A DNA stretch of 7,120 bases from an uncultured Bacteroidota bacterium (GTDB lineage: Bacteria; Bacteroidota; Bacteroidia; Flavobacteriales; Flavobacteriaceae), in contig CAILTC010000243.1 of assembly GCA_903837025.1 (NCBI GenBank), positions 1 to 7,120 of the forward strand, written 5' to 3'. Shown piece after piece: positions 1 through 6,388 of the stretch. Below the pieces are notes generated by a model that saw nothing but the letters and a program-made list of their open reading frames with translations, had not been told where the DNA came from and ran no database searches. The translations under genes and the position numbers were made by a program. Each line of letters opens with the position of its first letter. The first letter of the stretch is position 1.

Positions 1-1
1 G

Positions 2-718
2 CATTATCCAAAAGATTATAAAACCCTATTTTATATTGCTTTTTTTCCAGGACTTTTGGCCATTTTAGCTTCGTTTTTACTTAAAGATAAAAATAATTCA
101 CAACCGAAAGAAAACAAATCGGTTTCCTTTTTGGCCTCCTTTAGTTATTGGAAAGAAAGTCCAATTTTATATCGAAAAGTAGTGGTTGGATTGTTGGCTT
201 TTGCCTTGTTCAACAGTTCCGATGTTTTCTTATTATTGAAAGCAAAACAGTCTGGATTAAGTGATACTTATGTCATAGGAATATACATTTTCTATAACTT
301 GGTTTATGCTTTATGCGCTTTCCCGATTGGGATTCTTGCTGATAAAATAGGATTAAAAAAGACATTTATTTCTGGACTTATCCTCTTTGCAATTGTTTAT
401 TTAGGAATGGGTTTCAGCACAAATAGTTACGTTTTAATTGGATTATTTGCTCTTTACGGAATTTACGCTGCCGCCACGGAAGGCGTTGCCAAAGCTTGGA
501 TCAGCAACATAACCAACAAGAAAGACACGGCAACGGCAATAGGAACCTACGCTGGTTTTCAAAGTATTTGCACCATGCTGGCGAGTTCTTTTGCTGGGCT
601 TATTTGGTATCAATTTGGAGCAAGCGAAACCTTTATGGTTACGGGAATTGTAACTATTTTGATATTGTTTTACTTTGTGTTTTGGATTGAACCAAAAGTT
701 AAAAATGAGTCAAAATAG
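2..718 (+). CDS. MFS transporter, C-terminal part (5' end outside window)
   Basis: This is a major facilitator superfamily permease of the inner membrane, cut at its N-terminus by the window edge. The frame is open from base 2 and gives 238 visible residues, so a TTG at 56 that could be read as a start is internal. The visible part holds a hydrophobic segment at the edge (residues about 8-26), a polar central loop (27-55), and then roughly six membrane segments, as expected for the second half of a 12-helix MFS protein. The loop motif GILADKIGLKK (bases 329-361) is a good copy of MFS motif A (GxxxDxxGxKK), here joining helices 8 and 9. The end is a short charged tail. The substrate cannot be told from this half; drug or metabolite efflux are both possible. 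No hairpin terminator follows, so transcripts may run into the small gene at 802 and stop at 946-991. The family call is firm; the function is open. Confidence 0.88.
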   Translation, partial: HYPKDYKTLFYIAFFPGLLAILASFLLKDKNNSQPKENKSVSFLASFSYWKESPILYRKVVVGLLAFALFNSSDVFLLLKAKQSGLSDTYVIGIYIFYNLVYALCAFPIGILADKIGLKKTFISGLILFAIVYLGMGFSTNSYVLIGLFALYGIYAAATEGVAKAWISNITNKKDTATAIGTYAGFQSICTMLASSFAGLIWYQFGASETFMVTGIVTILILFYFVFWIEPKVKNESK

Positions 719-751
719 CCAATAAAATTTATTTTTTATAAAAATTCTCGC

Positions 752-760
752 TATATTTAC
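752..760 (+). promoter_or_regulatory. Possible -7 box upstream of the small basic protein
   Basis: TATATTTAC resembles the Bacteroidetes -7 element TAnnTTTG except for the last base. It lies about 40 bases before the ATG at 802 in an AT-only leader. No clear -33 TTG is visible at the right distance, so this is a weak prediction. Confidence 0.25.
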
Positions 761-801
761 TCTATTAAAAACAGACAACTAATCTTTAAAAAATAAACAT
801 C

Positions 802-912
802 ATGGCAAAAAGTCAAGACGCAAAGAAAACCGTAAAAAAAGAACCTCTTAAAACCGCCAAGGAAAAGGCAGCCGAAAAAAGAGAAAAGAAAAACACACCT
901 AAAAGAGACTAG
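802..912 (+). CDS. Small lysine-rich basic protein, 36 aa, function unknown
   Basis: This is a short ORF of 36 codons with an ATG start and TAG stop. It encodes 12 Lys and 2 Arg against 6 acidic residues, no aromatic residues, and only one Leu and one Val. Residues 16-30 (starting LKTAKEKAAEKR) would suit a charged helix; the rest is probably disordered. The ATG follows an A-rich leader (TTTAAAAAATAAACATC) typical of flavobacterial starts, and a strong hairpin terminator follows 33 bases after the stop, so it looks like a complete small transcription unit. Such composition suits a nucleic-acid- or ribosome-associated peptide, as in the lysine/alanine-rich tails of H1-like proteins, but that is inference from composition only. 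Small lysine-rich proteins of this kind are, from memory, annotated as hypothetical in flavobacteria. The AT-rich setting alone could produce a Lys-rich frame by chance, which is the main alternative. Confidence 0.6.
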   Translation: MAKSQDAKKTVKKEPLKTAKEKAAEKREKKNTPKRD

Positions 913-945
913 TTTTCAGATTTCAGTCACAGACTCAGGTGACAA

Positions 946-991
946 AAAAAGCAGTTTAAAAATGATTTTATTCATCTTTAAACTGCTTTTT
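946..991. terminator. Bidirectional intrinsic terminator
   Basis: A perfect 15-bp inverted repeat (946-960 with 977-991, arm AAAAAGCAGTTTAAA) extends inward past one A-C mismatch by four more pairs (962-965 with 972-975), leaving a 6-base loop at 966-971. The A-tract on the left and T-tract on the right give a stem followed by a U-run on both strands. It lies between the small gene ending at 912 (+) and pepD ending at 1010 (-), and can end both transcripts. Confidence 0.88.
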
Positions 992-1009
992 ATATTTACT
1001 AAAATCTAA

Positions 1010-2470
1010 TTACTTCACTGGGATATTTTCCAGAATTTCTAAAACAAATTTCCAGAATTTCTGAGCCGATTGTATCGAAGCTCTTTCGTCTGGTGAATGT
1101 GCTCCTTGAATCGTTGGGCCAAAAGAAATCATATCCATATCTGGATAATTTGTTCCTAGAATTCCACATTCTAAACCAGCATGACAAGCCACCACTTTTG
1201 GCTTTTCGTTGTTTTGTTTCTCATAGATTTTGACCAATAAATCCAAGATTTCCGAGTTCACATTGGGTGTCCAACCCGGATAAGAACCCGCTAAATTTAC
1301 TTCGCAACCACATAATTCAAAAGCAGAACGTAAGGCATTCGCCAAATCAAATTTGGAAGTTTCCACCGAAGAACGCGTTAAACAACCTATTGAAATTGCA
1401 CCGTCTTTGATGATTACTCGAGCTACATTATTCGAAGTTTCTACTAAATTTTCCATATCAGCTGACATTCTGTAAACACCGTTATGGGCTGCATAAATCG
1501 AACGAAGAATCCCTTCTTGAACGCCTAAATCCATGACTTTTTTTGGTAAATCGCATTTCACAATTTCGATTGTCAAGTTCGGTTCGGTAGTTTTGAATTC
1601 CGTTTTTATGTCATTAATCACTTCTTGCATATCGAAAATATAAGCTTCATCATACATTCCCGCAACGATAACTTTGGCAACACTTTCACGAGGAATGGCA
1701 TTGCGCAAACTTCCACCGTTGATTTCAGCAACTTGAAGACCAAAATTCTCGAAAGCATCAAACAATAAACGATTCATTATTTTATTGGCATTGCCCAAAC
1801 CTTTATGAATATCCATTCCGGAATGCCCGCCATTTAGTCCTTTCACAGTGATGGTATAACCTACAGCATCTTCGGGAGTTTCCTCTTCGTGGTATTCTCT
1901 GGTTGCGGTAACATCGATTCCTCCGGCACAACCAATGTCGATTTCGTCGTCTTCTTCGGTATCCATATTCAAAAGGATTTCGCCTTTTAAGACACCTCCT
2001 TTTAGGTTCAAAGCTCCTGTCATTCCAGTTTCTTCATCAATGGTAAATAAGGCTTCAATGGCTGGATGCTTGATTTCCTTCGATTCTAAAATGGCCATAA
2101 TCATCGCCACTCCTAGTCCGTTATCCGCACCAAGTGTTGTTCCGCGCGCGCGAACCCAGTCACCATCAACATACATATCGATTCCTTGTGTATCAAAATC
2201 GAAAACCGTATCCGAATTTTTTTGATGTACCATATCCAAATGCCCTTGAAGGACGATTGGCTTGCGATTTTCCATTCCCGCAGTTGCTGGTTTACGGATA
2301 ATCACGTTACGGATTTCGTCTTCAAAAGTTTCTAATCCTAATGAATTACCAAATTTTTTCATGAATTCGATAACACGATCTTCTTTTTTCGAAGGACGAG
2401 GAACAGCGTTTAAATCGGCAAATTTATTCCAAAGCGCTTTTGGTTCCAGATTTCTTATTTCTTGACTCAT
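1010..2470 (-). CDS. pepD: Aminoacyl-histidine dipeptidase (cytosolic, M20C family)
   Basis: This is a two-zinc cytosolic dipeptidase that hydrolyses Xaa-His and other dipeptides, supplying amino acids from peptides. The 486-residue length matches E. coli PepD. Visible motifs in order are GHLDMVHQ (metal ligand H77), GADNGLG (bridging D116), DEETGMTGA (general base E146 and zinc ligand E147), the NMDTEE segment (ligand D170), the dimerisation/lid region with GGHSGMDIHKGLGNANK (214-230), CHAGLECG (429-436), and GPTIQGAHSPDE (ligand H458). Each of these residues sits three positions before its E. coli counterpart as I recall it (H80, D119, E149/E150, D173, H461), so the active site is complete. 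The N-terminus (LEPKALWNKFADLNAVPRPS) is typical of the family and supports this ATG. The gene is a single unit: divergent from the DUF3810 gene and ending at the shared hairpin terminator. Nothing looks damaged. Confidence 0.96.
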   Translation of the reverse strand: MSQEIRNLEPKALWNKFADLNAVPRPSKKEDRVIEFMKKFGNSLGLETFEDEIRNVIIRKPATAGMENRKPIVLQGHLDMVHQKNSDTVFDFDTQGIDMYVDGDWVRARGTTLGADNGLGVAMIMAILESKEIKHPAIEALFTIDEETGMTGALNLKGGVLKGEILLNMDTEEDDEIDIGCAGGIDVTATREYHEEETPEDAVGYTITVKGLNGGHSGMDIHKGLGNANKIMNRLLFDAFENFGLQVAEINGGSLRNAIPRESVAKVIVAGMYDEAYIFDMQEVINDIKTEFKTTEPNLTIEIVKCDLPKKVMDLGVQEGILRSIYAAHNGVYRMSADMENLVETSNNVARVIIKDGAISIGCLTRSSVETSKFDLANALRSAFELCGCEVNLAGSYPGWTPNVNSEILDLLVKIYEKQNNEKPKVVACHAGLECGILGTNYPDMDMISFGPTIQGAHSPDERASIQSAQKFWKFVLEILENIPVK

Positions 2471-2502
2471 TATCTATATTTTATTATTTATAGTTGAAAA
2501 TT

Positions 2503-2510
2503 CAAAGTTA
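2503..2510 (-). promoter_or_regulatory. pepD -7 promoter box
   Basis: Read on the minus strand the sequence is TAACTTTG, an exact match to the Bacteroidetes -7 consensus TAnnTTTG. It would start transcription about 27 bases before the pepD ATG. No convincing -33 TTG is visible upstream, which keeps the confidence moderate. Confidence 0.45.
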
Positions 2511-2544
2511 GAATAATGTATTTTAAAAGTCATTTATTTTATGC

Positions 2545-2553
2545 TAATTTTAC
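2545..2553 (+). promoter_or_regulatory. Possible -7 box of the DUF3810 gene
   Basis: TAATTTTAC has seven of eight consensus positions of TAnnTTTG and lies 15 bases before the ATG at 2569, implying a very short leader. It has the same TAnnTTTAC form as the candidate at 752. No -33 element is evident, so this is a weak call. Confidence 0.25.
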
Positions 2554-2568
2554 ATAAATTCATTTTCA

Positions 2569-3630
2569 ATGCAACGCAAATATTTCCTTCCCATATTCCT
2601 CCTGATTCAGATTCTGATTTTGAAAATCATGCCGTTTTTTCCTGAGTTTGTAGAGCGTTTTTATAGCAATGGATTGTATGTTTTTATATCTAAATTCTCG
2701 AGAATAATTTTAGGGAAAATTCCGTTTTCTATTGGCGATATTCTTTATGGAATTTTGATTTTTTATATTCTAAAATCGATTTGGAAAGCTAGAAAAACTT
2801 GGCGAAGCCAATGGAAAAATGCTGTTTTAAAAACTTTAAGTTATCTTTCGGTTGCGTATTTTTTATTTCATTTACTGTGGGCGATGAATTATTACCGCCA
2901 ACCACTTTTCGAAAAAATGAAAATTGAACGCGATTATTCCGATGCTGATTTATTGACGTTTACTAAAAAACTGATTGCCAAAACCAACGAAATTCAATCA
3001 CAAATCACAAAAAACGATAGTCTAAAAGTTGTTTTCCCGTATTCGCAAGAGCAGGTTTTCGAGATGAATTTAGGCGGTTATAAAACCCTTTCTAAGCAAT
3101 ATTCCTTCTTTGAATATTCGCATCTCAGCATCAAGAAATCACTGTTTAGTTTACCACTGACCTATATGGGTTTTGGGGGTTATTTGAATCCGTTTACCAA
3201 TGAAGCACAAATTAATTATTTGATGCCCATGTACAATTTACCAACAACTTCATGTCACGAAATGGCACACCAAATGGGTTTTGCTAGCGAAAGCGAATGC
3301 AATTTCATTGGCTTCTTGGCTTCGGTTAAGAATAAAGATTTGTATTTTAAATATTCGGGCTACAGTACAGCTTTGCGTTATTGTTTAGGCAATTGGCAAA
3401 TTCGTGATGAAAAAGTTTTAGACGAATTACTGAAAACCGTTCATCCCGGAATCCTGAAAAACTACAGTGAAAGCGAGGATTTTTGGAAACAATATCAAAC
3501 GCCAATCGAAACGGGTTTTCATATTTTTTACGATAATTTCTTGAAATCTAACAATCAAAAAGAGGGCATAGAAAGTTATAACAAGTTCGTGAATTTGATG
3601 GTGAATTATTATACGGTTAGGACGTTATAA
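2569..3630 (+). CDS. DUF3810 membrane protein with HExxH motif
   Basis: This 353-residue protein of unknown function fits the DUF3810 family of Bacteroidetes. Its N-terminal third holds about three membrane segments (residues about 5-24, 50-71 and 86-107), including IPFSIGDILYGI, which I associate with the family. A soluble C-terminal domain follows, with the segment PTTSCHEMAHQMGFASESE. This contains HExxH (H230, E231, H234; bases 3256-3270) and, eight residues later, E243 in ESECNFIGFL, positioned to be a third zinc ligand as in gluzincin metallopeptidases. The visible pattern therefore suggests a membrane-anchored zinc metalloprotease; activity and substrate are not known to me. The start sits directly before the first hydrophobic segment. 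It is divergent from pepD (98 bp between starts) and its stop is 1 bp from the convergent lactonase gene, with no room for a terminator. The family call is fairly sure; the protease role is inference. Confidence 0.85.
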   Translation: MQRKYFLPIFLLIQILILKIMPFFPEFVERFYSNGLYVFISKFSRIILGKIPFSIGDILYGILIFYILKSIWKARKTWRSQWKNAVLKTLSYLSVAYFLFHLLWAMNYYRQPLFEKMKIERDYSDADLLTFTKKLIAKTNEIQSQITKNDSLKVVFPYSQEQVFEMNLGGYKTLSKQYSFFEYSHLSIKKSLFSLPLTYMGFGGYLNPFTNEAQINYLMPMYNLPTTSCHEMAHQMGFASESECNFIGFLASVKNKDLYFKYSGYSTALRYCLGNWQIRDEKVLDELLKTVHPGILKNYSESEDFWKQYQTPIETGFHIFYDNFLKSNNQKEGIESYNKFVNLMVNYYTVRTL

Positions 3631-3631
3631 A

Positions 3632-4759
3632 TTACAAATATTCCTTTATTTGAACACAAGATACATTTGCTACTTTTACTTTATTTCCAGTCTTTTTCAA
3701 TAAACCCGTAATTGAATCTCTTTTAAAAACTACAATATTTCCGGTTGATTGATTGGCTACTACTAAAAATTTTCCTGTTCCGTCTATAGCAAATATCCTT
3801 GGTGTTTTTCCGAAAGTAGATTGATAGCCTATTGTTTTTAAGGTTCCGTCTTTTCTGACTGAAAAGATAGCTATGTTATTTTCTTCACCCCGATTGGAAA
3901 CATAAAGAAAAAGACCATCAGGTGAAAGATGAATATCACCACTACCAAAGCCTTCTTTAAAAACATCCGAATGAGCTTCAATTCTTTGAATGTTTTCTAA
4001 TTGGCCTTCGTTATACTTATAAACACTAACTGCCCCAGCAATTTCTTCAATACAATACGCGAATTTACCATTGGGATGAAAGGCAAAATGTCGGGGACCG
4101 CTCCCTAAAGTAGAGCGAATAAAAGAAGGCTCCATTTCTAGAAGTGGCTTTTTCTGAAGACTATCAAATTGAAAACATCTAATTTTATCAGCGCCTAAAT
4201 CAGGTGAAAAAACAAAGTCACAATTCGGAGAAAACACAACAGAATGCGTATGAGAGCGCTCTTGTCTTTCTTTATTGATACTTCCTTCGGAATAAGAAAA
4301 AACCTGAGTTATTGAGTTTATTATTCCATTCGCAGCTATTGGAAAAATAGAAACACTTGCTTCAGTATAGTTTGCATTTACAAGCCATTTCCCGTTTTTA
4401 TGAACCGAAAGATAGACTGGATTTTCCCCGCCGCTTCTTTGGCTATTTATAAAAGTTAATGTTTTGTTTTGGGGTTTAAACTCAAAACTACTGACGCTTC
4501 CTGCGTTTGGTGTTTTGGTTTCGGTACAGGCAAAAACGTATTTTCCGCTTGGAGACACTGTTAAATAAGAAGGATTTATTATGTTTTTTACCGTTGTAAA
4601 TTCCTTTAAATTTCCAGTGCATGCATCTAATTCAAATACATATATACCAGCTTTATTTTTATCCGAGTTGTAAGACCCAACAAAAACATAATTTTTTTGA
4701 GAATATAAATTTAAGCTTATAAATAATGTAAAAATCCTAATTAGGAATGTTTTCGTCAT
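3632..4759 (-). CDS. Exported lactonase-family beta-propeller protein
   Basis: This protein belongs to the lactonase family (PF10282), which includes 6-phosphogluconolactonase YbhE/Pgl and has a seven-bladed beta-propeller fold. Repeated blade motifs are visible: NPSYLTVSPSGKYVFAC (62-78), NPVYLSVHKNGKWLVNANY (113-131), HTHSVVFSPNCDFVFSPDLG (170-189), GPRHFAFHPNGKFAYCIEE (221-239), GDIHLSPDGLFLYVSNRG (274-291) and TPRIFAIDGTGKFLVVANQ (319-337). I chose the ATG at 4759 (375 residues) because a classic signal peptide follows it at once: MTKTFLIRIF and a hydrophobic stretch, then LYSQ. A longer frame back to 4891 would place 44 non-signal residues in front and overlap ndh by 77 bp. Export argues against the cytosolic pentose phosphate step, so the substrate is unknown. 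The gene lies 55 bp downstream of ndh on the same strand and may be read from its transcript. No terminator is seen at the 3' end. Confidence 0.88.
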   Translation of the reverse strand: MTKTFLIRIFTLFISLNLYSQKNYVFVGSYNSDKNKAGIYVFELDACTGNLKEFTTVKNIINPSYLTVSPSGKYVFACTETKTPNAGSVSSFEFKPQNKTLTFINSQRSGGENPVYLSVHKNGKWLVNANYTEASVSIFPIAANGIINSITQVFSYSEGSINKERQERSHTHSVVFSPNCDFVFSPDLGADKIRCFQFDSLQKKPLLEMEPSFIRSTLGSGPRHFAFHPNGKFAYCIEEIAGAVSVYKYNEGQLENIQRIEAHSDVFKEGFGSGDIHLSPDGLFLYVSNRGEENNIAIFSVRKDGTLKTIGYQSTFGKTPRIFAIDGTGKFLVVANQSTGNIVVFKRDSITGLLKKTGNKVKVANVSCVQIKEYL

Positions 4760-4814
4760 TTTGTTTATTGAAGTGAATTTGGGGTCGTTTGGTTTACAAA
4801 AAATTATGTTTTTT

Positions 4815-6119
4815 CTACACCTCATCACTCGTAAAGGTAACAAAGCTTTTCTTTTTGAATGGGCGAATAATAAGTCTTCCTTCTCGGTCAAAACGGATGT
4901 AGTTATAGACCCAATTCAAGAAAACAACTGCTTTATTTTTGAAACCAATTAGCGAAAATAAATGCACAAACATCCAAACAAACCAAGCGAAAACACCACT
5001 AAAATGATAATGAGGCAAATCGACAACAGCTTTATTTCGACCGATAGTTGCCATGGCGCCCTTATCCTTATATTTGAAGGGTTCCATGGGTATATTGGCT
5101 ACTAATTTTGCCAAGTTTTCGCCCAGTAATTTTCCTTGTTGTAAAGCGGGTTGTGCCATCATGGGATGACCGCGCGGATAATCTTCAAGCTCCATCATGG
5201 CAATATCGCCGACGGCAAAAATGGTGTCATAACCCAAAACTTGATTGAATGAATTCACACGAATTCGCATTACATTTTCGACAAGCGATGTGGCATCGAG
5301 TCCGGCAACAACAGCGCCTTTTACTCCCGCTGTCCAGATTAGGGTTGATGTATCGAAAGTCAGATCGGAGTTGGTGGTGATGGTACGCCCATCATCATTA
5401 GTAACGCGAACGTTTTTCCAGATTTTTACTCCCAAATTAATTAAGAAATTCTCGGCTTCTTGCGATGATTTCTCACTCATAGTATCTAGAATTCTGTTGC
5501 CTCCTTGAACCAAATTGATTTCCATTTTGGCAATGTCAAGATCGGGATAATCTTTTTGGAGGATCTCCTTTTTCATTTCGGCAAGAGCCCCAGCAAGCTC
5601 TACTCCTGTTGCACCACCGCCAACGAGGACAAAATTGATAAGACACTTTTGATCAGCACTATCTTTGATGAGTACGGCTTGCTCGAAATTTTCGAGAATC
5701 AGGCTGCGAATATTGAGCGATTGCGGAATGGTTTTCATGGCCATAGAATTGCGCTCGATCTCTTTATTGCCAAAATAATTGGTTTTAGATCCTGTAGCGA
5801 TAACGAGATAATCGTAACTTAAATCCCCTATTTCGGCAATTACTTTTTTATTTACTGTATCTATTTCTTTGACGGAGGTGAGTCGGAAGTAGCAATCATC
5901 GAATTCTTGAATGACTTTTCGGATTGGATAAGCGATGGAACCGGCTTCGAGTCCGCCAGTGGCGACTTGGTATAATAAGGGTTGAAAAGTGTGGTAGTTG
6001 TGTTTGTCGAGAAGCACGACTTGAACGTTTTTGTTTCGGAGTTGTTTGGCCAATGCAATTCCTGCAAAACCGCCGCCGATGATTACTATTCTAGGATTTG
6101 AAGATTTTGGAATGTTCAT
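4815..6119 (-). CDS. ndh: Type II NAD(P)H:quinone oxidoreductase (NDH-2)
   Basis: This is a non-proton-pumping NADH dehydrogenase that passes electrons from NAD(P)H through FAD to the quinone pool at the inner face of the membrane. In the 434 residues the order is: FAD-binding Rossmann motif IVIIGGGFAGIALAKQL (11-27), HNYHTFQPLLYQVATGGLE (40-58), YLVIATGSK (104-112), second Rossmann fold VLVGGGATGVELAGALAEM (164-182), TLIWTAGVKG (259-268), FAVGDIA (301-307, FAD contact D305), and quinone-site motif AQPALQQG (322-329). A hydrophobic/amphipathic C-terminus (about 374-408), followed by a basic tail, would anchor it to the membrane. The end of the second strand in the nucleotide fold reads INLVQGG, with Gln205 where NADH-specific enzymes usually carry Glu. 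A -7 box lies just upstream at 6138-6145. The lactonase gene follows at 55 bp. Family call strong; cofactor preference open. Confidence 0.95.
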   Translation of the reverse strand: MNIPKSSNPRIVIIGGGFAGIALAKQLRNKNVQVVLLDKHNYHTFQPLLYQVATGGLEAGSIAYPIRKVIQEFDDCYFRLTSVKEIDTVNKKVIAEIGDLSYDYLVIATGSKTNYFGNKEIERNSMAMKTIPQSLNIRSLILENFEQAVLIKDSADQKCLINFVLVGGGATGVELAGALAEMKKEILQKDYPDLDIAKMEINLVQGGNRILDTMSEKSSQEAENFLINLGVKIWKNVRVTNDDGRTITTNSDLTFDTSTLIWTAGVKGAVVAGLDATSLVENVMRIRVNSFNQVLGYDTIFAVGDIAMMELEDYPRGHPMMAQPALQQGKLLGENLAKLVANIPMEPFKYKDKGAMATIGRNKAVVDLPHYHFSGVFAWFVWMFVHLFSLIGFKNKAVVFLNWVYNYIRFDREGRLIIRPFKKKSFVTFTSDEV

Positions 6120-6137
6120 AGTCTTGTCATTGATTTA

Positions 6138-6145
6138 CAAAGGTA
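6138..6145 (-). promoter_or_regulatory. ndh -7 promoter box
   Basis: On the minus strand this reads TACCTTTG, an exact TAnnTTTG match, 18 bases before the ndh ATG, which implies a leader of only about a dozen bases. No -33 TTG is seen at the usual spacing. Confidence 0.45.
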
Positions 6146-6200
6146 CAACTTTATAAACCAATGCTTTTGAAGAGGGTGCTATAGAAAAATAAGTGGTGTA

Positions 6201-6300
6201 GCATAGCCCCGATTACAGTGGAAATCCTTTTTTTCCAAACCTATAAGGTTTTAAAAACCTTATAGGTTTGGAAAAAAAGATTGAAACGGAAAGCGGGACG
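6201..6300 (+). ncRNA. Candidate structured RNA / intergenic element (Flavo-1-like)
   Basis: The sequence around the 53-bp palindrome is ordered like a structured element. The left flank AGCCCCGAT (6205-6213) and right flank GCGGGAC (6293-6299) can pair through CCCG/CGGG (6208-6211 with 6294-6297). Inside are facing purine-rich stretches GTGGAAATCC (6218-6227) and GATTGAAACGGAAAG (6279-6293), then the long central stem. From memory, very similar flanks (TAGCCCCGAT...GATT.AA.CGGAAAGCGGGA) with variable central hairpins recur between genes in flavobacteria and resemble the Rfam Flavo-1 motif; I cannot confirm this here. The plus strand is preferred because the internal-loop purines lie on it. 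It lies upstream of the predicted sigma-gene promoter, so it is probably not that gene's leader. Whether it acts as RNA or as DNA is unknown. Confidence 0.42.
6227..6279. repeat. Perfect 53-bp palindrome with nested palindromic arms
   Basis: Arms 6227-6252 and 6254-6279 are exact reverse complements over 26 bp around a single central base, 6253. Each arm contains its own small palindrome: AAACCT-ATA-AGGTTT (6237-6251) and AAACCT-TAT-AGGTTT (6255-6269). The outer ends are CTTTTTTT and AAAAAAAG. The stem is preceded by T and followed by A on both strands, the reverse of an intrinsic terminator. It lies between divergent genes. Confidence 0.93.
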
Positions 6301-6324
6301 ACTGTTGATTGGAACTGCTAAATG

Positions 6325-6354
6325 TTGTGCTCCTAAAAAAAAATACGTATTTTG
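6325..6354 (+). promoter_or_regulatory. Likely promoter of the sigma factor gene
   Basis: A -33-like TTG (6325-6327) is followed after 20 bases by TATTTTG (6348-6354), close to the Bacteroidetes -7 box but one base shorter than TAnnTTTG. Transcription would start near 6360, giving a leader of about 28 bases before the ATG at 6389. The 14-bp palindrome AAAATACGTATTTT (6340-6353) overlaps the -7 region and could be an operator, perhaps for self-regulation; this is inference. Confidence 0.4.
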
Positions 6355-6388
6355 TAACGAAATCAACTTTTTGTCCACTAATACGATT

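Noticed and set aside
719..801. AT-only inverted repeat (TTTTTATAAAAA) after the MFS gene as a terminator
   Set aside because: It has no G-C pairs and would not form a stable RNA hairpin.
1935..2465. Plus-strand open frames (1935-2225, 2262-2465) inside pepD
   Set aside because: They are antisense to an intact, motif-complete gene, show Ser-rich low-complexity translations and have no start context.
4760..4891. 44-codon N-terminal extension of the lactonase gene
   Set aside because: It overlaps the ndh 3' end and would bury a clear signal peptide inside the protein.
4761..4952. Plus-strand open frame of 63 codons
   Set aside because: It covers the ndh 3' end and the ndh-lactonase gap antisense, with no family resemblance.
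5245..5822. Two adjoining plus-strand open frames opposite ndh
   Set aside because: They mirror ndh codons, have no recognisable domain and no promoter; ndh is complete on the other strand.
6174..6210. Stem GGG-T-GCTAT / ATAGC-CCC upstream of the palindrome
   Set aside because: It has only eight pairs with a bulge and a 20-base loop, and would compete with the CCCG/CGGG pairing of the larger element.
6227..6279. Palindrome as an intrinsic terminator
   Set aside because: The stem is followed by A rather than T on both strands, and it lies between divergent genes where no transcript needs ending.
6210..6295. MITE with target-site duplication
   Set aside because: I compared the flanks of the palindrome and found no convincing direct repeat.
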